A stretch of 64,000 bases of DNA from NCBI GenBank assembly GCA_965153455.1, contig OZ234494.1, forward strand, positions 4,960,001 through 5,024,000, in the 5' to 3' direction. A program made the translations under genes and the position numbers. This stretch comes from Sphagnum compactum (lineage: Eukaryota; Bryophyta; Sphagnopsida; Sphagnales). Under the pieces are notes generated by a model. The model saw only the letters and a program-made list of their open reading frames with translations, was not told the DNA's origin and searched no databases. This document shows positions 26,641 to 37,400 of the stretch, piece after piece. How positions within the stretch are numbered: position 1 is the stretch's first letter; the number at the start of each line of letters is the position of its first letter.

Positions 26641-27699
26641 GTGTAAATTTTGAATTTCACTTTATTCATGGATGTAGAGTTAGTTGAATGTTTGTTGTAA
26701 TTACATAATTTTTTTTAAAAAAATCAATAATTAACAAAAAGGTTGTGTGTACAAGTTATAGCAAAGAACATCCAGCTTCACGACACCATAATAAAAATAA
26801 GAAGAAAATTTGGGTGGCATCAATAGATAGCAACACCAAAATACTTATAATGGCAAAGCAAACTATGACCAACTTGTAGAAGGAAGTGATTAGAAAACCC
26901 AATGATTTTGTGTTGCCACCCAATTTGGTATGATATGTGTTGGGATATGATTGAAAGATCTAAAAATGAATAATTTAATTAATTTAAAATACTTGTAAAC
27001 TATATTTTTAAAAATTAAAAATAAAATAACATCATTTCATTATAAAATCTCAACTTTTGAAGTGATGTAACAAATGTCCCAATTCTAATCCACAAAAAAT
27101 GTCATGAATTTTTATTTCATAATAAACATGTGTTAAGTGTTGAATTTTTTTCTTAGTGTGGTTGTGATATTGTTATAAACATTCCCAAGCAAACTTAATC
27201 TTTTATTTATGAAGGTTTACATAAGATTGCCAATAGTTTAAAAAGTTCATGATTTATTGAAATGAAAGAATTGAGAATTGTTGTTTTGCAAAAATGGACA
27301 TTATCACCTTAACCAATTGTACAAAACCATGCTTGTGGGTCTTGACTATGGATGATTGTTGTGGCACATATGCCACAATTTGGAAATGTGTAAGTTTCGG
27401 ATTTGAGTTTCCCTCTTGCTTGCTATTTTCAAATGGACAAATTTGCATTCCCAAAATATCAACATCCAAATATAAAATCTTGAAAAAGTAAAATTATGTA
27501 CTCCATTTGTACCATTTTTGGTCCACCTTATTATAAAACCATTCACTTGGACACAAAGTGAAAATACTTATGACCTAATTCCTTTGTTTTTTATGAGCCT
27601 CCCCCATGGGTCTAAAAATTCCTTATTATATTCCCACTTTCATAATGAGTTCAACTTTTCTTGGACCATTACCACATTGCCCAAAGTCACATGGGGAAC

Positions 27700-28480
27700 C
27701 AATTGATATGCATCAAAAAAGGTGCTCAACAAGGATATTTTATGAGGAGGTCATGGATGGACATGGATGACATGAGCAACTTTGAAAACCTATATGGACA
27801 TTTGTTTACTTATGGGCATAATAAAAAACCTTAGCATTGGTAATTATTGCCATACAAGTGATTTTTTAAAACATTGCCCTTTAATTTTTAGCAAAATGAC
27901 TAGGGATAGATTTGAAGCGCTAAATAAATGTTTACACATAATTAATGAAATATTGGGTTTGTTGGTTGTAATTAGAATTGACTTGAAATATAGGTCAAGT
28001 TCCAATTATGACAAACTAGCAAAAATGAATTGGCTAGTTGAATAAATTTGTAACAAGTGTAAGAAAATATATAATATGGGGAAAATAAATTACAATTGAT
28101 GAAATGATAGTAAAATAGAAAGCAAAAATATTGCCCAACAAGACAATATATGCTCAAAAAACTTGTAAAAGTGGGGAATAAAAAGTTTGGTGTGTGGCTG
28201 ATAGTATTAGTAAATATGTTTGCAATTTTTAAATTTACACTAGTGCACCAAGGGGGGAAAGGTGGTAAAAAATGAATGGAATTACCAAGGCACATAGCCA
28301 TTTGACAATTTTATTAGAAGGTGCAAAGTTACTAGACTCTAGAAATGTAGTAAAATCTAGGGTTGTTGCTCTTTTACCCCCCCAACTAGCCTAGTAAAGG
28401 GATGCATGAATTAGAGAGAGTAGCTGATATAAAATTTCTTTTGCATCCTTTTAAAAAAATTCCATCTTATATGTATAATT
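27700..28480 (+). mobile_element. piggyBac-like transposase relic
   Basis: An open stretch at 27782-28045 encodes ICLLMGIIKNLSIGNYCHTS, then PLIFSKMTRDRFEALNKCLH and, further on, YDKLAKMNWLVE. This matches the order of conserved blocks in piggyBac (DDE_Tnp_1_7) transposases: a GLLILMGI-like helix, the PLFxxxMSRxRFExILRxLHF block, and YDKLxKxRxLI. After a frame change the catalytic region continues with TIDEM (about 28093) and KVWCVADS (about 28180), which fit the family's DE(M) and DS blocks. Stops and frameshifts make it inactive. TTAA target duplications and termini were not resolved. The assignment rests on block order and spacing by eye. Confidence 0.75.
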
Positions 28481-28963
28481 TTGATGATGTCATGTCGATT
28501 GCAAGTAGCGAGTATAGTAGTGATAAAGGGGATTTGTTTTTGTTTTGTTTGTTTGGTGGGAGTGATGCATAACTTATGTATGTAGAATACAACATTTAGT
28601 TTGTCACCTAATGAAGGTATTCCCTTTGCACTTTTGACTCCCCCAAAAAAATTGCCATGGGTGCAAACACCTTTGAGTTCAAGTCATTAAGGGTATAAAA
28701 TCCATTAGGGATGTGTAGCCATTTACTCCAATGAGGCTGAAAGTTTTTAAGCATCATCATGACTAATATGACTTTACATCCATAATTTGTTTTAAATTAA
28801 ATTTTAACATCCATCTTATCTTTTAAAATCTCAATATGTAAATGTGTGAAATACGCCCATTTTTTTGCTAACTAAAAGGCTTAAGCTTTTAGGGGGTTAA
28901 CCTTGGCATAAAGACCCTAATGTTCTTACCATCCAAAGAGTAAAGCCCGAGGGGGAGGCCATT

Positions 28964-29239
28964 TTTTATGTTAAGTTAACATTCACTTAATATTAAACAA
29001 TCACCCATTCAACATTGGGTAGCACCTAAGATGCCTGCCACCTAGATTTCCACTTAACACTAACTTAACATTAGGTGTGAATGCACCTTTAAAAAGTCAC
29101 ACTACTAAAGGTACGTACATTCACACATTATGTTAAGTCAGTAGTGTTAAGTGAAAATCTAGGTGGCATCTTAGGTGGCACCCAATGTTAAATGGGTGAT
29201 TGTTTAATAATATTAAGTGAATATTAACTTAACATAAAA
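28964..29239. mobile_element. Foldback MITE, arms about 125 bp
   Basis: The left arm starts TTTTATGTTAAGTTAA and the right arm ends with its reverse complement. Blocks such as TTAAACAATCACCCATT, ACCTAAGATGCC and CACCTAGATTT recur inverted in matching order. Each arm is about 120-130 bp with a short centre around CACACTACTAAAGG (29099-29112). There is no coding sequence. The target duplication is uncertain because the ends run into a T/A tract. It lies about 440 bp upstream of the CCDC47-like start codon. Confidence 0.93.
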
Positions 29240-29681
29240 CCTTGGTGGTAAATAGGTTTAGGTTCTTAAAGGACTAGCTCGGTGTTAGGGGAACTTAATA
29301 CTAGAGTCCTTAACACTAAGCATGAATGAATGCACCTATAAATCCAAGGAGGTATATAAGCAAGTAAGGCACTTGCATGGTGGCTACTAGGCAGGTAGAT
29401 ACTAGATACATGTGGATGGATGGGTTAGTAGTTAGTACATTAGGTAACTAGCGTTGTTAGCTATGGGAACACAAATACAACGAAAGAGTGTTTTCCTGTC
29501 CGCATATATCATCCATCCAGGGCATGGTGCCCTGGTAAGTGTTGGCTCACTCTCGCGAGGGGAGGGGGAGAGAGAGAGAGAGAAAGAGAGCGTGCGGGAG
29601 CGATAGAGTGGAGGACGTTTTGTTTAGGTTTTGGTCTGGTGTTGTGCAGTGGCAGCTGGTGTGAGGAGGAGGAGGAGAAGC
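29240..29681 (+). promoter_or_regulatory. Upstream and leader region of the CCDC47-like gene
   Basis: Contains a TATA-like TATATAAG at about 29353 and a GA-rich tract (29560-29592) of the kind common in plant 5' UTRs, then a GGAGGA-rich leader. Which of these is functional cannot be told from sequence alone. The open frame extends upstream to 29631 only from a TTG, so it was not used as the start. Confidence 0.45.
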
Positions 29682-31238
29682 ATGAGCGGAAGAAGTAGTA
29701 GCTGCAGGCCCGCGATGACCATGATGACGATGTTGATGCCAGCAGCCATGAATCGAGTCTTGTGGACTCTTACGTTGCTCCTGATCATGTCACTGGTTAC
29801 CCAGAACCTGGTGGCTCCTTTCACCTTCGTGCTTGCCCAAGAGTTCGAAGGTTTCCTGGAGGATATGGGTGACGGAGAAGATGCAGAGATGGAGTCTCCT
29901 CCGTTTCCCATTCCAGTGGTACGCTCGCAACATCAGGAGCCGTCTTCTCGCACCGCCGCCTCCACCTCCTCCTCCTCCTCTTCCTCCTCGCGTAACCCTA
30001 ACCCTGATGCGGGAGCAGCAGCAGCAGCAGCAGCCGCGGCGGCGGCTACAGGGTCGGTGAGAAGCGGGAAAAGAAACGAAGCCGAGAATCGAAAGGGCAT
30101 GGATCCGCACGAGTTTTGGGACGAGGATGAATTCGAGGGTTTGCCTGTGGAGCTCGGAGAGAAGGAGTCGCCCTCCTCACCCTCCCCGCCATCATCTTCT
30201 GCTGTGCAAGATGAGAGAATCGGCAGCAAACAGAACAAGATAAGCTCCAAGTCTTATGTTTTGAAGCCTCCGCAGAACTACTACATGGAAGGTGCATGTG
30301 TGGTGTTTCTTGTGATTTACGGAACCGTTTACTGGTTAGGGAAGAAGGAGAATGAAAGGATTGCTCTTGCTTGGGCTTCGCAGTTTGTGAAAAAGGACAG
30401 TATCTTTGAAAAGAATTTCAGTTTGTTGGGAACCGGAGACGGTCCTGATGATCCTCTGTTAGTGAAAGAGGGACAGAATGTGTTCAAGTTTTATGCAAGC
30501 GGAAGAAGGTACTGTGAAGGACTTCTTGCCACCATGGAATTTCAAGCCCGCCATGACCTACTTTCTAGAGCTTGGTATTTGGTGTCTCCTGGCAAGGATG
30601 AATTGAACATTGATGTGTATATGAATGATGAGAACATGGAGCCTATTGTTTTTGCTCTCACTAGGCGGAAACAAGGCAAGGAGATGCTCAAGGAATGCAA
30701 GGATCTTCAACAGTTTGCCAGTATGTTGTCTCCCCCGACAGGGCCCAGGAAATGGGTTGCAGAAGAATTGGTTGTTATCAGTGAATCAAGGGAGATTGCG
30801 GTAGATCTTCTCACAGATGGATTGCTTGAGCAAGTCTTTGGCAAGAAAGCTTTTCAAACTATTGCACCATACTTTGTTTCACTTCATTTCTCTGACCAGC
30901 AAGCAGTGGGATTGCACAAGAAATTGCTGCAGTTCAAGTTTCTGATTCCTCCAGCAGAGAGGATGGCAGACATGGCTCGTCTAATCTCAATAGTCCCTTA
31001 CTTTATAGATGCAATTGGAAGATATAAGCTTAGTGCGCCTGCTCGGACCAAGGCCTCTGGTGTGCGAGCGAAACTTGACCAAGAGAATGCAAAGGAATTG
31101 GCAAAAGCTCGCCAAGAAGCTTTACAGAAGAAGAAGATGGAGAGGGAAACACAGTTGTCCAGCAAGCAAGAAGAGAAAGAACGCCTTCGACAGCTGAAAA
31201 AGTCCATGCCAAAGGTGAAGATGTCAAGGGGACACTAG
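29682..31238 (+). CDS. CCDC47-like (DUF1682) ER membrane protein, single exon
   Basis: A 518-residue intronless frame of the CCDC47/PAT10-type family (DUF1682 in plants). In animals CCDC47 is part of the PAT complex, which helps insert and fold multi-pass proteins at the ER translocon. Visible parts: a hydrophobic signal segment starting at Met23 (VLWTLTLLLIMSLV), the family EFEGF element just after it, a low-complexity acidic, Ser-rich and Ala-rich linker (about 60-160), a transmembrane helix (CVVFLVIYGTVYWLG, about 206-220), the globular DUF1682 domain with VSPGKDELNIDVYMND, and a lysine-rich coiled tail ending KVKMSRGH, like other plant members. The first ATG (29682) is used, but 29748, directly before the signal segment, is an equally good start. 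The Ala run (30015-30050) is a GCA/GCG repeat. Absence of introns is notable for so long a gene. Confidence 0.93.
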   Translation: MSGRSSSCRPAMTMMTMLMPAAMNRVLWTLTLLLIMSLVTQNLVAPFTFVLAQEFEGFLEDMGDGEDAEMESPPFPIPVVRSQHQEPSSRTAASTSSSSSSSSRNPNPDAGAAAAAAAAAAATGSVRSGKRNEAENRKGMDPHEFWDEDEFEGLPVELGEKESPSSPSPPSSSAVQDERIGSKQNKISSKSYVLKPPQNYYMEGACVVFLVIYGTVYWLGKKENERIALAWASQFVKKDSIFEKNFSLLGTGDGPDDPLLVKEGQNVFKFYASGRRYCEGLLATMEFQARHDLLSRAWYLVSPGKDELNIDVYMNDENMEPIVFALTRRKQGKEMLKECKDLQQFASMLSPPTGPRKWVAEELVVISESREIAVDLLTDGLLEQVFGKKAFQTIAPYFVSLHFSDQQAVGLHKKLLQFKFLIPPAERMADMARLISIVPYFIDAIGRYKLSAPARTKASGVRAKLDQENAKELAKARQEALQKKKMERETQLSSKQEEKERLRQLKKSMPKVKMSRGH

Positions 31239-34200
31239 TGAGTTTTCTTTTCCCCCCCCCCCAAAGTCCTTTCCTTTGGGACTTCTTCTGGGGTTACTGT
31301 TAAAGAAATATTTTATCTGCAGTGTAACTTGCTCATTGCAAACTCTGCTTTCTTGTTCTTGAGCATTGCAAATCCTTACAGGTGCAACTTTATACACATT
31401 ATGCTCTCACACAAGCACCATACATTTGCATACCTCTAGTGTGATGATGAATGAGGGTCGGAAGTAAAAGATTTCATGTTGAAATGTCACATTCATTTCC
31501 AGTATGCACTGATAATTAGGGTTGTGTAGCCACAGCTTTTGTGGGTCTCACCTTCAGGTCAAAACTTGTTAAATGAGCTGGAGTAGGATTTTTTTTCCCC
31601 CCTCTCCTGCTACCTTATTGGCAGAGGAAAAGAGAGGATTACCAAAAACCCCATGCTGCTGGGATGGGAAGAAAGAAGAACCCGGTTCCTCTTTTTTTTT
31701 CTTTTCCTCTCCTGTGACCTTTTCTGTTTGTAAGATTCCTATGTTGACTCTTGAATAGAGATTACAAATGTTTGTTTATGCTACTTCAACTTCTTTCAGT
31801 TGTTCACTCGGTATTGCAATCGTGGATAGAAATTTTTGTTTTCTGAACTTCAACTCTTCCACTTGTTCCTCCCTGGACTTTATTTGGATATTCACAGGGG
31901 AATGAATGCATAACAAATATAGGAACAGTATCAATTGCATCAGGAATTCAAGTTGTAATAGGAAACATTCTTTGTGAACGTACACAATGTCACTTGAAAT
32001 TTGTCGAAAACTTTAGGAATGTGTTTGATAACATTGCATGTGAACCACCAATTAAAACATGGGATTGTTGTTGGGAATGTTGTGAAAATGCAAAATGAGC
32101 AAGTGCAATTGGGATGTTTTGAATTCTGTTTCAAATGCCATTTGGAACGTGTATATGCATGTGGACATTTGCAAAAAAACTTGAACTTTATGGGAAAATC
32201 AATGCATCAAAGATGTATGCAACCTTGTGAAGGTATATGACTACCCCCACCTCAAAATTACCCAATCCAAGTTCACACCATGAAGGTTGTCATCCATTCC
32301 CTCACTCTCCCTCCTTTGAACTTTGATTAGGCTCTAATATATTCAACACTCTTGTATTGAGCTAGTTGTTGGTCATCTGAAACCCACTACTAGGTTAAAG
32401 TTGAAGGGAGTTTGGTTGAGATGGTGCCTCTGCATCAAGATAGTTGATATACAATTTAATGCCTGCTTCCTAGCTCACCATTTCCAACACTATGCACCTA
32501 ATGCCCACTCTCCATACACTACAAAAGACTAACAAACAACTACATTCCAAGTAATCTAAAATTTCCCAAACTTCTTATGTCTTTGAAGGATTCATTAAGT
32601 CTTCCTATATTTACAATATATGGGCCTTGCTTAAACTTGGTCTTCCTAATCATTTCTTGCGAACCTTTTCAAAACAGCTTCCAAATCTCCTTTTGGAACT
32701 TCAAAACTTGGTCTTCCTTGAGAATGTTCCCCATGAGAATGGAGGGAAGAACAAAGGAAAGGAGTTTCTAGGGACTTAGGGAGGGGAGGCAATGTAAACA
32801 AAGGTAAACAAAAGTAAGATGCCAATATCTCCCCCCCCCCCCCAAGGGTTCAAACTGGTTTTGTTTTTGTATAAAAGCTCTTGGCCTAAGATCTAACAAA
32901 AAGCCTTTATGTCTTTTAAAAACATGTATGTGCACATTTAAAATAATGCATGAAGCTACTTGTACATCTTATGGTTGGGAGAAGATGTTGGGAGACATTG
33001 GTCTTAAGGTGCAAGACATGTATGTTAGAGTCATGAATCATTTTTCTCTTGGTGTAGGACGTGAGGTTGGAGTTCTGATATATATTTCTCTTAGGGGTAA
33101 GAGACATTTGTTTTAAGGTCTAAGGTCAATGGACTTTCAAGTTGTAATGTAAAGCTCTTTTAAGCAATGTTTCTTTTATCGGCAAATTTTAACCAAATCT
33201 TTACCTTTCAAAGGGGTTGGCTACCTTTAAGCTTGAAAAAGTTTATAATTTTTTTGAAAATTCATCGAATATCTCCTTTTGGTCTCACTTAATTCATAAG
33301 AGAACCCATTAAAAACACACACATGTTGCCATCATATAGCCCTTGCTTTTGATATGAATGTGCTAGACAGTTTTTCCCTATGGTTAGAGTTTGCCATTTT
33401 TGACCCTACTTAAGGAGGCATCTTTTTGTTCTTTCATTTTCGCCACTACTTTCACCACATCCATGACTAGGCTTCGAAAGGAATCACCTTCAATGTCGAC
33501 GATCTTCTCCTTTGAGTCACCAAAGTTCCTTACATGCCAGAGCACACCATCACTAATCACTCTTTGATGCAATTTCAATCATCAAAGCTCTTTACAACAA
33601 TGGAGGTTCATTCACCTACAACAATGTAACATCATGAAACATGCATACAACTTACAAGGTACAAGTGTTAAAAGCTTTTCCCTTTGAAGTTTGGATTTGC
33701 TTCAAATATGAATGTTAGGATTTAGTGTTCAAACAAGAAAGTTGCAACTTGCAAGCCTTAATCCTTTCAAAGCATCATAATCATTCTTAAGGTTAGGGTT
33801 TAATGTTCAAGGTTTTGATCATTTCCAATTTTCATTTGTTTTGAAGTTCGCAATGTAGTGTGTAAAGGCCTATTCCCTAGGTGAATCATGATTCATGATG
33901 TTCATTGTTCATGCACATATGTTGATGCAACTACCAATAGTTGGATTCAAGAATTGGTTGTTCAGATTTTGCTAGTGATTCAATGAATCGTGATGGAATA
34001 TGGACCATGGTGCAAGTTGCAAAACTGCAATAATTCACATTTCAACAATTTATTTCTTAAGACATGCATAGTGCAAATGTACTATGCAACACATCCATTG
34101 ACAATCACAATTCGCATTTCTTGAATGTTGTTTGGATTCTACGCCAAATTCGCTGAAATGCAAGCTTGATGCACATTATAATTTGAATTTTGCAATATAA

Positions 34201-34339
34201 TCATGATTTGTCAAGCTTTAGAGATTAGGTGAACTATACATGGTCCTTGACAATTAAAATTTAGAGTTTAGAAAGTCCAAAGTTCAAACAAAAGAATCTT
34301 GAATTCTTCATTTGGAATGAAGGTTTCAATTTCTATGAA
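31239..34339. other. 3' flank of CCDC47-like gene and decayed intergenic DNA
   Basis: The first several hundred bases probably include the 3' UTR; a C-run is at 31252-31262 and another at 32831-32842. Beyond this only short open frames occur. The minus frame 33384-33578 encodes a Lys/Asp-rich peptide that I do not recognise; I do not claim it as a gene. Confidence 0.5.
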
Positions 34340-34890
34340 ATATTGTTTCTAGAATTAATATCTAAGTCTAAACTCTGAACCTTTGTTTCTAAAATTAGGG
34401 TTTGAACATAAGTTAAACTTTTCTTTTCAATGGATTGAAACTTTGAGTCTATTTAAAGCTTTTTTTTTGGTGAACTTTTGTTTTTAAAATGAAGCTCTAA
34501 GTTTATGAGCTTTTGCTTCCAAAATAAAAGTCTAAATTTATGAGCTTTTGCATCTAAAATGAAGGTTTAAATTTGAATCCTTTCTTTTGGAATTAGGGTT
34601 TTTGTATATGTTGAGCTTGTGTTTTTGAAATGAAGTTTTGAATCAAATGGTCTTTTGTTTCTAGAATGAAGATCTAAGTTTGAGCCTTTGTTTATGGAGT
34701 TCAGGTTTGATTATATGAACTTTTGTTTCTAGAATGAAGGTATGAGGCTAAACCTTTACTTTTGGAATTAAAGTTTAAATATGTGAGCTTTTGTTTTTGG
34801 AATTCAAGTATAAGTCTATGAGCTTTCGTTTTTGGAATTGAAGTTTGAATTTGATAAGCTTTTGATTTTGGAATGTAGGTCTAAATTACT
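34340..34890. repeat. Irregular tandem repeat (GAGCTTTTG / GGAATT)
   Basis: About nine degenerate units at 30-70 bp spacing, each with a form of TGAGCTTTTGTTT followed by TGGAATTGAAG or TAGAATGAAGG. It sits just upstream of the second hAT relic. Confidence 0.65.
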
Positions 34891-35059
34891 AAATTTGTTA
34901 TAATAAACCTGAGTTAATCATGGCACCACCTTTAGCAATACTAACAAAGTTCAAACACAAGTTTTTATTTTCAAATCATGTTCTTACTAATCCATCTAAT
35001 GTTGCAAATACTAGCACTAAGCTTGATGTTGTTGTTATTGATCCAATCAAAGCAAAAGT

Positions 35060-37400
35060 AGACCTAGCTAATAAAAAAAAAAGGAAGAAAATGTATGAAT
35101 TGAATTGTTGTTTCTAAGATTCATGGGCTGCAACTTCCTTGCTCGATAGAATATGTTATGGGTGTTGATGGAAAGGTAATGTCGGTAAAATGAAAAGTTT
35201 GTAGTGTCATGGAAAGATGGAATAAATTTATGGGGCCCAAGTTGGATTTTTTGTGGAAACATGTTGGTCGAAGGAAGGCCACATTTGCATTTATGTTGTG
35301 ACAATGGGGAGTTTTTATTTTCTGAAGACGAATCAGTATGCACAAGTCATGAGAAGTTGTATGTGCGAAAGGGTAAGGATATTGTTTGACAATAGGTAGC
35401 TGAAAGGGTTGTGGTGGAGAGGAAAAAAAACTAGTCCAATTTATTCTTGTCTTCCATTTACTTTCCCAAGGTAGGCCCAAGATTGAGTATGAACTAATGC
35501 AGTCTCTATTTACAATCCTTAAAGTGCTTAACCACCCATCCAAACATTGGAGTGAATGTGTTGGATGGGAAATTGTTCATTCTCTACACTGTGTGGTATT
35601 AATTGCCACTGAAAAGGTTATTTTGGCTTTAAGCTTTCAATCTATTTCTATAGATGATGTCAATATAATTGGTAACCAGATTTGGATTTTAATCCATTGT
35701 TATGTGGTGGCAAGTTGGAGATGAGTCCCCATTTTGCTCACTTGAACCTTTGGTTACCAATGGGACTGTTGTTAATATAAAAAAAGTGATCATGGTTGTT
35801 TTCATTACGTATGGTGGTCTGACCAATGAAAAAAATTGTTAAATAGGTTGTGTGTTTAGGAGCCCATGGTGTTTCCATGTTTCAAGGGGTTAGATATGGA
35901 ATAATTGCTTTAATGAGGACCTAGCAAGCACCTTATTTCATTGGAATTCATTGTATGGCACATCAAACAAACCTTGCAATGTCAGGTTTATATTCCATGC
36001 CAATGGTGTCCAAATAAAAGGATTTCCTTCAATCACTTTATGAATATTTCTCTAACTCCCCAAAATGCCATCTTCAGTTCATAAAACTTGTTGAAATTGT
36101 GGAAACAGAAGGATTGAAATATTTTCAAAATGTTAAGATAAGGTGGATCTACATGTTGGCACCTTTGAAAAGTGAACTAGGAAAAAATAAAAGACTTTAA
36201 TTGGTAAGACAACAGTTGGCATTGGCATTATGAAGGCAAGTAATGCCAAATTGGTGAATTTGTGTGATGTTGGCACAATCTTGGGCTTGCCATGTGTTTT
36301 GCCTATGTTGGAATTTGTCAATGCCTTGATGAAATTTGTGCAAGCCAGGGATGTCTTTATATGTGACTACATTGTAGTAATTAAAATCTACCAATCCAAT
36401 CTATACAACATGTATAATGACCCCACCACTTCATTCTAGTCTGAAAACTTTCTTGAGTTTACAAATGTTATTGCAATCACATCTTGTAACACTACAACAA
36501 AAGGTGTCCCTGTACACCAAGTGATTTCACTAGATTTTGAGTGAATTCACTGGTTGTAATGAACGGGGACTAGTGAAGAAGCAATGAATTCATTAGTCCA
36601 GTGAATGAGGACTAGTGAACTACACCCACATTTTGTAGAAATGTAAGATTATTCAAGATTGGGTCACTAACTTAAATGATGGCATAGAACACTTGGTTTT
36701 CCACGTGCATCATTGGACAATCCTACATGGCCCATTATGTTGATTATGTAATCCTCATGCATTTTGCAATTACTCAAAAGGGTTTGATGAAGTTATCAAA
36801 GTTGTCAAAGTTCAATGCATTGTTGCATGTGATGTGTTGGTTCTTGAATTGAACACAAATGTTTAGACTATGAGTTGATGAATGCTCTTGGGTTAATTTA
36901 CCCACAATATTGGTTATAAGCAAATTGTGAGTTCTTTTTTGCAAACCAACTAACATTGATTAAATGACATTATTATACATCACAACAAGTTGGTACTAAT
37001 GGCATATGGGTTTCTAAGCCACTTTCAAGGGACACTATGGATTCATAGAGTTCTCTTTTCAAGTTGACCATAAATAATCAGGCCTTTAAGGCCATGGTAG
37101 AATCTAAGGAAAAAAATCCATTGACTAAGTTGTGACATTAACTTGCCACAAACAATTTGTTAATGTTTTGTTTCTTTGAGTTCACGAGACTTGTTGAACT
37201 TACCATTGTTCAGGTCATTGGAAGTGTGGAAGATAAAAGAACATTTTTCACTTTGAGTTTTATGAAATGCAAATTGAGGAATCAATTGGCAAGGCATTTG
37301 AATATTGCCTATGCATGTTTGCTCGAGACTTCTACACTAAGGAAATTTTTCCTTTCCACCAATTTTTATACATTGAAATGGTAGAAACAAGACCATGGTT
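35060..37400 (+). mobile_element. DUF4371-type hAT transposase relic, copy 2
   Basis: Same family as the relic at 11480 and better preserved at its N-terminus. In order: zinc-finger-like segment (GKVMSVK, KVCSVMER, GPKLDFLWKHVGRRKATFAF, about 35170-35290), EFLFSEDESVCTSHEKLYVRKGKDIV (35310-35387, split over frames), MQSLFTILKVLNHPSKHW (35497-35550), GIHCMAHQTN-type block (about 35940-35990), LVNLCDVGTILGLPCVLPML (36250-36310) with RDVFICDYIVVIKIYQSNLY following, and the hATC-like GSVEDKRTFFTLSFMKCKLRNQL (about 37218-37290, one run split here). Stops and frameshifts occur throughout. A 154-bp CACTA-like miniature element interrupts it at 36490; removing it joins the frame. Net length is about the same as copy 1. 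Confidence 0.87.
36490..36643. mobile_element. Miniature CACTA-like element, 154 bp, inside hAT copy 2
   Basis: Left end CACTACAACAAAAGG; right end, other strand, CATTTCTACAAAATGTGGG, an imperfect inverted repeat of the CACTACAA type. The 3-bp target duplication TAA (36487-36489 and 36644-36646) is perfect. The interior is mostly short GTGAA, TTCACT and GGACTAGTGAA repeats. Removing the element with one TAA gives a continuous hAT frame reading SCKIIQDWVTNLNDG, which aligns with the equivalent part of hAT copy 1 (VTNLNNGTKNL). Confidence 0.85.

Larger units (their letters stand above)
22731..27690. other. AT-rich transposon debris, no gene recognised
   Basis: About 5 kb with no recognisable coding family, very low CpG and short open frames only. 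Apart from the separate repeat entries inside it (23137, 23515, 25560, 26330), I see nothing classifiable. Confidence 0.55.

Noticed and set aside
25560-27158. Full CACTA element from CACTA at 25560 to TAGTG at 27158
   Set aside because: Flanking triplets do not match (TTT against TGG) and the terminal similarity is weak.
29631-29681. Longer N-terminus for the CCDC47-like protein
   Set aside because: The extension begins at TTG rather than ATG and adds an arginine-rich run not typical of the family.
29790-30297. Open frames antisense to the CCDC47-like gene
   Set aside because: They are shadows of low-complexity Ser/Ala/Glu codons on the coding strand.
33384-33578. 64-codon minus-strand frame with a charged, helix-like sequence
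   Set aside because: No family recognised and no neighbouring exon; too short to support alone.
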